The translations under genes and the position numbers were made by a program. Below the pieces are notes generated by a model. The model did no database searches, was not told where the DNA came from, and saw only the letters and a program-made list of their open reading frames with translations. Below, piece by piece: positions 1 through 4,871 of a stretch of DNA of 9,750 nucleotides (position 1 is the first letter of the stretch; the number at the start of each line of letters is the position of its first letter). The stretch covers positions 1 to 9,750 of the forward strand of contig CAJORE010000082.1 of the NCBI GenBank assembly GCA_905236595.1, given 5' to 3'. The DNA comes from an uncultured Selenomonadaceae bacterium (GTDB lineage: Bacteria; Bacillota; Negativicutes; Selenomonadales; Selenomonadaceae).

Positions 1-812
1 GCCGCATCGGGGTCGGAATTGCGCATGGATTTATGCAGGGCGGAAATCAAATTGTAATGTTCTTCGCCCTTTTTATCGTAGAGCAGGGATTTTTTGCCCA
101 AGCAATCGCGCAACGTTTCTTGCGTCACCGTCGTTTTGCCGCCCTCAAGCTCGCCGTTCAGTATGACCATTTCGAGTGTGGAGAGCGCCACGCGGGCGTC
201 GCCGTTGGCAAAATTAGCCACAAGCTCCAAAAGATCGTCGGCGATAATGACTTGTTGGTCGCCGAAGCCTTCGGGATGGTTTAGGGCGCGACGCAAAATC
301 GACATGATTTCGTCTTTGGTCAGTTCGTGCAACACAAATACTTTGCACCGCGACAGCAAGGCGCCGTTTATTTCAAAGGACGGGTTTTCCGTCGTTGCGC
401 CGATTAAAATTATACTGCCGCGTTCCACAAAAGGCAAAAACGCATCTTGTTGCGCTTTGTTGAAGCGGTGTATTTCATCGACAAACAAAATCGTGCGCGT
501 GCCGTAAGCGCGGTTGTCCTCGGCTTGTTGCATTACGGCGCGGATTTCCTTTATGCCGCTTGTCACCGCCGAAAAATTGATGAACGCGGCCTTGGTGTAC
601 TTGGCGATGAGTTCCGCCAAAGTCGTTTTGCCTATGCCCGGCGTTCCCCAAAATATCATTGATGTTATGGTATCGTTTTCAATGAGCCGCCGCAAAACTT
701 TGCCCTTGCCCAAAAGATGCGTTTGCCCGACAAATTCCTCAAGGGTCTGGGGGCGCAGTCGTGCCGCTAACGGACGCGGGACGGTCGCGGCGAAAAGTGA
801 TTGTTGTTGCAT
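1..812 (-). CDS. rarA: Replication-associated recombination protein A (RarA/MgsA family AAA+ ATPase), C-terminus outside window
   Basis: RarA/MgsA proteins are clamp-loader-like AAA+ ATPases of the WRNIP1/Mgs1 family that act at stalled replication forks. Reading the minus strand from the ATG at 812-810 gives 270 codons with no stop before the window edge; the family is usually about 420-450 residues, so roughly the C-terminal third, including the tetramerisation region, is missing. Visible motifs: family start LAARLRPQTLEEFVGQ (residues 15-30), Walker A GTPGIGKTT (56-64), Walker B ILFVDEIHRF (108-117), sensor 1 GATTENPSF (138-146), the arginine-finger segment LLSRC (152-156) and the sensor 2 segment NGDARVAL (203-210). 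The N-terminus contains QQSLF (residues 3-7), which resembles a sliding-clamp-binding motif. A GGGGA ribosome-binding site (824-820) precedes the ATG. The gene is divergent from cobD. The family call is firm; the exact in vivo role is inferred. Confidence 0.95.
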   Translation of the reverse strand, partial: MQQQSLFAATVPRPLAARLRPQTLEEFVGQTHLLGKGKVLRRLIENDTITSMIFWGTPGIGKTTLAELIAKYTKAAFINFSAVTSGIKEIRAVMQQAEDNRAYGTRTILFVDEIHRFNKAQQDAFLPFVERGSIILIGATTENPSFEINGALLSRCKVFVLHELTKDEIMSILRRALNHPEGFGDQQVIIADDLLELVANFANGDARVALSTLEMVILNGELEGGKTTVTQETLRDCLGKKSLLYDKKGEEHYNLISALHKSMRNSDPDA

Positions 813-835
813 GAAAAAATCCCCGGCATTATAAT
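807..835 (+). promoter_or_regulatory. Candidate promoter for cobD-cobC
   Basis: The -10 box is TATAAT (830-835), a perfect match to consensus. The -35 candidate is TTGCAT (807-812), three of six matches with a 17-bp spacer, and it overlaps the rarA start codon. The predicted transcription start near 842 would give a leader of about 95 nt before the cobD start, containing the hairpin at 848-913. The -10 shares bases with the minus-strand TATAAT facing rarA. Confidence 0.5.
828..833 (-). promoter_or_regulatory. Candidate -10 box (TATAAT) for rarA
   Basis: A perfect TATAAT read on the minus strand, within the palindrome CATTATAATG (827-836). No good -35 box is seen; the hexamer 17 bp upstream reads TTCCGG. 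A start site 6-8 bases downstream would fall near 821, inside the GGGGA ribosome-binding site, so the transcript would be almost leaderless. This weakens the assignment, and rarA may be transcribed from further upstream. Confidence 0.3.
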
Positions 836-847
836 GAACGCTGAAAA

Positions 848-913
848 TTGCCGGAAAACATTTGCGTCGGCTCTTTGCCTCGAACAAAGGGCAACGGCGC
901 AAGGCACCGGCAA
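848..913 (+). promoter_or_regulatory. Three-segment hairpin in the cobD leader, possible cis-regulatory RNA
   Basis: Nested complementary arms fold 66 nt into one long hairpin. The outer stem is TTGCCGG (848-854) with CCGGCAA (907-913), 7 perfect pairs. The middle stem is TTGCGTCG (862-869) with CGGCGCAA (895-902), 8 pairs including one G-U. The inner stem is CTCTTTG (871-877) with CAAAGGG (885-891), 7 pairs including one G-U, closed by a 7-nt loop (878-884). Internal loops are 855-861 opposite 903-906, and 870 opposite 892-894. It lies directly between the predicted transcription start and the cobD ribosome-binding site. It lacks the length and conserved boxes of a cobalamin riboswitch, and no U-tract follows, so it is not a simple terminator. 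Function unknown. Confidence 0.4.
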
Positions 914-923
914 AGTGATTGAC

Positions 924-930
924 AAAGGAG
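924..930 (+). promoter_or_regulatory. Ribosome-binding site deciding the cobD start
   Basis: AAAGGAG lies 6 nt before the TTG at 937. The longer reading from the in-frame TTG at 919 would place this strong site inside the coding sequence and has no comparable site of its own, so the TTG at 937 is preferred. Confidence 0.75.
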
Positions 931-936
931 ACGATT

Positions 937-2022
937 TTGACGGAACGATTCATCCACGGTGGTAACGTGTACGACGAACCGACCAACGGCGCATGGCTTG
1001 ACTTTTCCGCCAACATAAATCCGTTGGGGTTAAGCCGCGCCGTCAAACAGACGTTGCTCAACTGTTTGCCGCGCATCGTCTGTTATCCCGATCCGGCCGC
1101 CCGCCGATTAAAACAAGCCATTGCCGACTTTTATCGGGTGCCGCCCGAATGTATCGTTTTGGGCAACGGGGCAACGGAGCTTTTTTATTTGCTGTTCTTC
1201 GTTCTGCGGCCAAAGGCAACAATCATTCCGGCACCGACCTTTGCCGAATACGAACGGGCGGCGCTGGCGGCCAACGCCGCGCCGATTTTTTTACCCCTTG
1301 ACGAAACCGATAACTTTGCCATAGGCGAACAATTTGCCGCTTCGGTAAAGCGGCAATGCGCCGATGCTGCCGTTGTGCTCGGCAATCCGAATAATCCGAC
1401 GGGAACGTTGGTGGAGCCTGATATGCGCGAAAGGTTGTTGCGGATGTCGCAAGATGAGGGAGCGTGGTTGATCGTTGACGAATCATTTTTGGATTTTTTG
1501 GGGCATAACGGCGAGGCGTTGTCGTTTATGCCTTATTGCCAAAAGTGTTCGCGGCTTATCGTTGTGCGTTCCATGACAAAATTTTTTGCGCTTCCCGGCT
1601 TGCGGTTGGGCTTTGCCGTTGTTGCGCCGGAACTGGCCGCAAAATTAAACGCCGCCAAAGATGTGTGGAATGTAAATTTATTGGCGCAGGCGGCGGGTGT
1701 GGCCGCTTTGGCCGATACCGATTACATAGCGGATACGGTGAAATTCGTTGCCGTCGAAAAAGATTTTTTGGCGGCGGAGCTGGCAAAAATCGCCGCGCTG
1801 AAAGTTTTTCCGCCGACGGTGAACTTTATTTTGGCGAAACTATCCGGCGAATACAGCGCCGCCGCCATTGTCGCCCAAATGCGCACACGGGGCATACTGG
1901 TTCGGGACTGCGGCAATTATCGCGGGTTGAACGGCGAATTTATTCGCATGGCGGTGCGCACCCGTGCCGAAAATATGCGGCTTGTTGCCGAGTTACGCAA
2001 TGTTTGCGAAGGAGAACAGTAA
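937..2022 (+). CDS. cobD: Threonine-phosphate decarboxylase-like PLP enzyme (CobD; HisC-like fold type I aminotransferase)
   Basis: CobD decarboxylates L-threonine-O-3-phosphate to (R)-1-aminopropan-2-yl phosphate, the linker used to attach the nucleotide loop in cobamide synthesis; it acts in the cytoplasm with pyridoxal phosphate. With TTG 937 as start the protein is 361 residues, the usual family length. Motifs: FIHGGN (5-10), LDFSANINPLG (21-31), GNGATELFY (76-84, PLP phosphate contact), GNPNNPTG (149-156), VDES with D181 as the likely pyridine-nitrogen ligand, and SMTKFFALPGLRLG with K215 as the Schiff-base lysine. The opening HGGN plus the TKFFALPGLRLG form favour CobD over histidinol-phosphate aminotransferase, which belongs to the same family and remains the main alternative. 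The next gene, cobC-like, overlaps the stop codon by one base and supports the cobamide role. Confidence 0.85.
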   Translation: MTERFIHGGNVYDEPTNGAWLDFSANINPLGLSRAVKQTLLNCLPRIVCYPDPAARRLKQAIADFYRVPPECIVLGNGATELFYLLFFVLRPKATIIPAPTFAEYERAALAANAAPIFLPLDETDNFAIGEQFAASVKRQCADAAVVLGNPNNPTGTLVEPDMRERLLRMSQDEGAWLIVDESFLDFLGHNGEALSFMPYCQKCSRLIVVRSMTKFFALPGLRLGFAVVAPELAAKLNAAKDVWNVNLLAQAAGVAALADTDYIADTVKFVAVEKDFLAAELAKIAALKVFPPTVNFILAKLSGEYSAAAIVAQMRTRGILVRDCGNYRGLNGEFIRMAVRTRAENMRLVAELRNVCEGEQ

Positions 2023-2654
2023 TGACAAGGGTTATATTGCTTCGTCACGGCCAAACCGAATGGAATATTTTGGGCAAGTACCAAGGAAAGACCGATGTAC
2101 CGCTTTCCGATGAAGGCAAAGCGCAAGCAAGACAGCTGGCGGCGCATTTTCCCGTTGACGCTGTGGACGCGGTGTATTCGAGTGATTTGTCCCGCGCACG
2201 GTTCACGGCCGAGTGTGTTGCCGACAAATTCGCCTTGTCCGTAAAATTGGAGCCGCAGTTCCGCGAGATTGATTTTGGCGAATGGGAAGGCTTGACCTTC
2301 AAGGAGATTGCTTGTCGCTATCCTTACGCCGCCGACGGACGCTTTTGGCAAAACCCCGACGAAATAATAATTCCCGGTGGCGAAACTTTTGCCGATCTGC
2401 AACGGCGCGCCATGATGCGCCTTAACGAGATAGTGGCCGCCGAGGACGGCAAAACCGTCGTTGTTGCGGCTCATGGCGCGATTAACCGTGTGATATTGGC
2501 GGAAGCGCTTCACATGAACCTTCGTTACCTTTGGTCGATACGGCAATTTAATACCGCCGTCAACATCATTGTATACGACGGCGCATGGCGAACCGTGGAG
2601 CTTATAAACGGCACGGCGCATTTGGCGACGCATGAACACAGGGAACGGACATGA
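2022..2654 (+). CDS. cobC: Alpha-ribazole phosphatase-like histidine phosphatase (CobC)
   Basis: A 210-residue member of the phosphoglycerate mutase/histidine phosphatase superfamily. CobC removes the 5'-phosphate from alpha-ribazole phosphate (or from adenosylcobalamin phosphate) late in cobamide assembly. The catalytic RHG motif is at residues 8-10 (H9 is phosphorylated in the family), followed by TEWN (12-15), YSSDLSRA with the conserved arginine, the acidic region FREIDFGEWEGLTFKEI, and the second histidine H151 in AAHGAINR. The ATG shares its A with the cobD stop (TAATG), and AAGGAG (2009-2014) lies 7 nt upstream, so translation is probably coupled. Sequence alone does not exclude a broad-specificity phosphatase or cofactor-dependent mutase; coupling to cobD is the main reason for the CobC call. 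Confidence 0.8.
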   Translation: MTRVILLRHGQTEWNILGKYQGKTDVPLSDEGKAQARQLAAHFPVDAVDAVYSSDLSRARFTAECVADKFALSVKLEPQFREIDFGEWEGLTFKEIACRYPYAADGRFWQNPDEIIIPGGETFADLQRRAMMRLNEIVAAEDGKTVVVAAHGAINRVILAEALHMNLRYLWSIRQFNTAVNIIVYDGAWRTVELINGTAHLATHEHRERT

Positions 2655-2706
2655 AAAAGGCAAACGTTGTTACTTTTGGAGGCCGCAGGCGTCGTACAAA
2701 CGTTTG
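2654..2706 (-). terminator. Weak candidate terminator for the HAD hydrolase gene
   Basis: On the minus strand CAAACGTT (2706-2699) pairs with AACGTTTG (2668-2661), 8 perfect pairs, and is followed by CCTTTTT (2660-2654). The loop is long (about 30 nt) with only a short inner GCC/GGC stem, so strength is uncertain. It spans the HAD stop codon and abuts the end of cobC. No matching U-tract follows on the plus strand, so it would not end the cobD-cobC transcript. Confidence 0.35.
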
Positions 2707-3371
2707 TCGGTGTAATCGGAAATTTGCAAAACGCCTTCTTGCGGCGTAAATTCGCGCCGTGCCGTGAACCATATCGGCGTGATGCCGACGTTTTGTGCGC
2801 CCGTCACGTCCTTTGCCCATGAATCGCCTACGTAAAGCGCTTCGGCGGGACGAACACCGACTTTGTCGAGGGCGATGTGGAAATTAACGGGGAAGGGTTT
2901 TTCGGCGCCGGCCTCTTCGCTGGTGACAATCGCATCAATCAGCGAGGCGAAACCCAATTTTTCGATTTTGCGAAACTGGATATACGCCGTCATATCGGTG
3001 CAGATCGCTGTCTTGATGCCGTTTTCTTTAAGGACGCGCAAAAATTCCGCCGCGCCTTCGTAAGGGCGCATGGCGTCAATGAATGTGTCCCAATAGGCGG
3101 CGTAAAGCGGCAAAAGCGTACCGACGGGGCTTACGCCGGACAGTTCCGCCGCCTTTTGGATATAAAAAACGCGGCTGTGTTGGGCGGCATTCTTGGGATC
3201 GAAATGCCGTTTCACTTCGGTTTTGGCGGCCTCGTAGGTCGTCAGGAATTTTTGTTTGTCGCAACCGAAAAGTTCCGCGCCGACGGCGGCAATTTTTTCC
3301 ATGGCCGGAGCATTACATTCGTCGTAGTCGTAGAGCGTGTTGTCCAAATCAAAGATGACCGCTTTAATCAT
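2670..3371 (-). CDS. HAD-superfamily hydrolase (phosphatase-like, subfamily IA)
   Basis: A 233-residue cytoplasmic haloacid-dehalogenase-fold hydrolase, probably Mg-dependent and acting on a small phosphorylated metabolite. Motif I is DLDNTLYD (8-15) with nucleophile D8 and general acid/base D10. A helical cap lies at about 16-105. Motif II has T125 (AICTDM), motif III has K158 (EKPFP), and motif IV is GDSWAKD (182-188) with D183 and D188. The start is the ATG at 3371-3369 because AGGAGG (3383-3378) lies 6 nt upstream and the motif I region begins immediately; longer in-frame readings add residues without family character. It resembles YjjG/phosphoglycolate-phosphatase-type proteins, but the substrate cannot be read from sequence. 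It converges on cobC with 15 bp between the stop codons. Confidence 0.9.
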   Translation of the reverse strand: MIKAVIFDLDNTLYDYDECNAPAMEKIAAVGAELFGCDKQKFLTTYEAAKTEVKRHFDPKNAAQHSRVFYIQKAAELSGVSPVGTLLPLYAAYWDTFIDAMRPYEGAAEFLRVLKENGIKTAICTDMTAYIQFRKIEKLGFASLIDAIVTSEEAGAEKPFPVNFHIALDKVGVRPAEALYVGDSWAKDVTGAQNVGITPIWFTARREFTPQEGVLQISDYTDKRLYDACGLQK

Positions 3372-3405
3372 GGTATGCCTCCTATGGGGAGAAATAATTT
3401 TGTTC

Positions 3406-3435
3406 ATTATAGCACAACACGGCGCAACATGACAC
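3406..3435 (-). promoter_or_regulatory. Extended -10 promoter for the HAD hydrolase gene
   Basis: Minus strand: TGC immediately before TATAAT (-10 at 3411-3406) forms an extended -10. GTGTCA (3435-3430), four of six matches to TTGACA, stands 18 bp upstream. The predicted start near 3399 gives a leader of about 28 nt that includes the AGGAGG site. The bases following the -10 (TATAATGAAC) also follow the plus-strand -10 at 830-839. Confidence 0.65.
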
Positions 3436-3460
3436 GACGGCAAAAACTTTTGTGTATTTT

Positions 3461-3519
3461 GTATTCGTCGGCAAACATTGTCGTTGCCAAACCCGCCGAC
3501 AATCCGCGAATACTTTTTT
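3461..3519 (+). terminator. Terminator-like compound hairpin with T6 tail
   Basis: GTATTCG (3461-3467) pairs with CGAATAC (3507-3513), and inside it ATTGTCG (3477-3483) pairs with CGACAAT (3497-3503). Six T residues follow at 3514-3519. The internal loop is asymmetric, so the fold is weaker than a classic intrinsic terminator. No plus-strand gene ends just upstream; the nearest upstream plus-strand unit is cobD-cobC, so it might stop read-through that runs antisense to the HAD gene. Confidence 0.4.
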
Positions 3520-3547
3520 CGATTATCGCTTGGCTAAAGCCGTTTGA

Positions 3548-3593
3548 GCGCCGTTTGCCACCGTAAAATTTTGCGGTGGCAAACGGCGCTTTT
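3548..3593 (+). terminator. Perfect 16-bp inverted repeat with short T-tail, probable intrinsic terminator
   Basis: The left arm GCGCCGTTTGCCACCG (3548-3563) and right arm CGGTGGCAAACGGCGC (3574-3589) are exact complements around a 10-nt A/T-rich loop (3564-3573), and TTTT follows directly (3590-3593). On the minus strand no T-run follows, so if it terminates it does so on the plus strand. It would shield the cpa operon from upstream plus-strand transcription. The tail is short, so a role as an RNA stability element or protein-binding site is also possible. Confidence 0.6.
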
Positions 3594-3658
3594 GGCAGGA
3601 ATTTTTTCCCTGCCGTCGAAGTAGGGCGTAATTCACCCGTGAGCGGTCGGTTGATTTT

Positions 3659-3688
3659 TTGACGATGCGATTGTTTCTGCGGGATAAG
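3659..3688 (+). promoter_or_regulatory. Candidate promoter of the cpa/tad operon
   Basis: TTGACG (3659-3664), five of six matches to the -35 consensus, and GATAAG (3683-3688), four of six matches to the -10 consensus, separated by 18 bp. The predicted start near 3695 gives a leader of about 73 nt. It lies downstream of both terminator-like hairpins and upstream of cpaB, which is the position expected for the operon promoter. Moderate only, because the -10 is imperfect. Confidence 0.35.
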
Positions 3689-3748
3689 GGATGCCGCTAC
3701 TGTTTTTTGGGGGCAGAAGGTTTTGGCGGCAGATATTTTTTCACGCAT

Positions 3749-3755
3749 GGGAGGT
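3749..3755 (+). promoter_or_regulatory. Ribosome-binding site of cpaB
   Basis: GGGAGGT is a strong site, but its GGAGG core ends 13 nt before the ATG at 3768, longer than usual. The in-frame GTG at 3756 is too close, and the in-frame ATG at 3747 would lie upstream of the site with no site of its own, so the ATG at 3768 is the best of the available starts. Confidence 0.5.
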
Positions 3756-3767
3756 GTGAATTTAGCG

Positions 3768-4868
3768 ATGCAAAACTCAAAATTTTCGCAGCTGGTGAAG
3801 AATTTTACCGCCAAGCTGACTTATCGGCAATCGGTTATGCTTGCGGCGCTTTGTTGCGCTTTGCTTGCGGCACTCATAATATTCTTCCCGGCGGGCGGCG
3901 GCGAACAGCGGGTTGCCGATGAGCAACAAAATGCGGTTCCCGTCGAACAAAAAACGAAAGTTGTCAAAGCGGCGATTGATATTCCCGACCGAACCTTCAT
4001 AAAAGAGGAGATGCTAAAGGTCGAAGAAATTGACGACGAGGCCGTTCCCGAAGGGGCGGTTACGGAAATAAACGCCCTTATCGGCAAGCCGGCGAGTACT
4101 ACCATTCTAAAAGGCGATGTCATAACCGACAAGAAATATTTCAAGGACTTAAAAATGCTTGGCTTTGCCGGAATTATTCCCTCCGACAGTCGCGCCATAA
4201 CCGTGCCGATTTCCAATATTACGGCGGTCGCCGGTTTCCTTAACCCCGGTGATTATGTCGATGTGATGTTGGTTGAGACGAACGGCGAAGGATTGTCCAA
4301 AGGTGAAATTCTTTTCCAGAATGTGTTGCTGCTTGCGATAAACCGCAACGGCACCAAACCGGATCCGAATGCACCGCCGCCGCCACCTAAAGAAGGACAG
4401 GACGGCGAAAAAAAGGAAGGCGAAGAACAACAGACCCAAGGTGACGGAGTAAACGCTTCGCCCGACGATATGAACATGGCGACTCTTGCCTTAACGCCCC
4501 CGGAGGCATTGGAGCTTGCCGCAAAATCCCAGCACGGGACGATTTATTTGGCGATGCGTCCGTTCAAACCGGCGGATACCTTTGTGACCGATACCGAGTA
4601 CAAGGAAACAAAGGAAGTTCCCGCCGCCGCGCCGCAACCGGATAACAGCCGCGAAGAAGCGCTGATGAGCGAATATGTGGCGGCGTTGCAACAAATTGCC
4701 GACAACACCGCAGCTCGTTCGCAAACGTCGGCGCCGACTTATGTCCCGCCGGTGACAAGACCGTCCGGAGGAGCAGCGTCGGCGCAAACGCCGCAAACGC
4801 CGCAGGCACCGACGCGAACGGTCGAAGTGATTCGCGGCACGGAAAAAACCACCGAGGGGGTGAGGTGA
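3768..4868 (+). CDS. cpaB: Flp/Tad pilus assembly protein CpaB (RcpC), SAF domain
   Basis: CpaB/RcpC proteins are periplasmic, inner-membrane-anchored partners of the Tad secretin. The 366-residue product has a short cytoplasmic N-terminus, one membrane segment (about 21-40), a SAF domain at about 64-125 (VVKAAIDIPDRTFIKEEML...GDVITDKKYF) and an RcpC/CpaB domain at about 128-265 containing AVAGFLNPGDYVDVMLV (153-169), a hallmark of the family. A low-complexity, Pro/Glu/Lys-rich insert (about 197-235, with PPPPP at 203-207) interrupts the second domain, and the C-terminal 80-90 residues are Pro/Ala/Thr/Gln-rich and probably disordered. The start is the ATG at 3768; the ATG at 3747 and TTG at 3723 are in frame but less well placed. 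cpaC follows after 3 nt, and its ribosome-binding site lies within the cpaB end. Confidence 0.9.
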   Translation: MQNSKFSQLVKNFTAKLTYRQSVMLAALCCALLAALIIFFPAGGGEQRVADEQQNAVPVEQKTKVVKAAIDIPDRTFIKEEMLKVEEIDDEAVPEGAVTEINALIGKPASTTILKGDVITDKKYFKDLKMLGFAGIIPSDSRAITVPISNITAVAGFLNPGDYVDVMLVETNGEGLSKGEILFQNVLLLAINRNGTKPDPNAPPPPPKEGQDGEKKEGEEQQTQGDGVNASPDDMNMATLALTPPEALELAAKSQHGTIYLAMRPFKPADTFVTDTEYKETKEVPAAAPQPDNSREEALMSEYVAALQQIADNTAARSQTSAPTYVPPVTRPSGGAASAQTPQTPQAPTRTVEVIRGTEKTTEGVR

Positions 4869-4871
4869 CAA

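Larger units (their letters stand above)
3372..3767. other. Intergenic region without a convincing gene
   Basis: This stretch separates the divergent HAD and cpaB genes. From left to right it holds the HAD ribosome-binding site and promoter, a compound hairpin with a T6 tail (3461-3519), a perfect 16-bp inverted repeat with a TTTT tail (3548-3593), a small hairpin GGCAGG/CCTGCC (3594-3599 with 3609-3614), a candidate promoter (3659-3688), a possible leader stem TGCCGC/GCGGCA (3692-3697 with 3726-3731), and the cpaB ribosome-binding site. Open frames crossing it on both strands show no recognisable domain, and I find no Flp-pilin-like sequence. Confidence 0.6.

Noticed and set aside
813..936. 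Cobalamin riboswitch upstream of cobD
   Set aside because: The leader is under 100 nt, and I cannot find the conserved B12-box-type sequence or the multi-arm architecture; only a single long hairpin is present.
937..2022. Histidinol-phosphate aminotransferase (HisC) as the function of this gene
   Set aside because: Same fold family, but the HGGN start, the TKFFALPGLRLG motif and coupling to a cobC-like gene fit CobD better. Kept as the alternative, not the call.
1917..2663. A 248-codon minus-strand open frame opposite cobC
   Set aside because: No recognisable motif, and it fully overlaps a histidine phosphatase with intact catalytic residues.
2651..2749. A 32-codon plus-strand frame starting ATGAAAAAG, overlapping the cobC stop
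   Set aside because: The start context is tempting (ATGA overlap), but the peptide is basic and featureless and lies opposite the C-terminus of the HAD gene. Without conservation data I do not call it.
3407..3814. A 135-codon minus-strand frame across the HAD-cpaB intergenic region
   Set aside because: It runs through the HAD promoter, both hairpins and the cpaB start, and shows no domain or signal peptide. The regulatory elements better explain the region.
3659..3922. An 87-codon plus-strand frame overlapping the cpaB start
   Set aside because: No family resemblance (not an Flp pilin: no hydrophobic pilin helix or processing site), and it conflicts with cpaB, whose membrane segment and SAF domain are clear.
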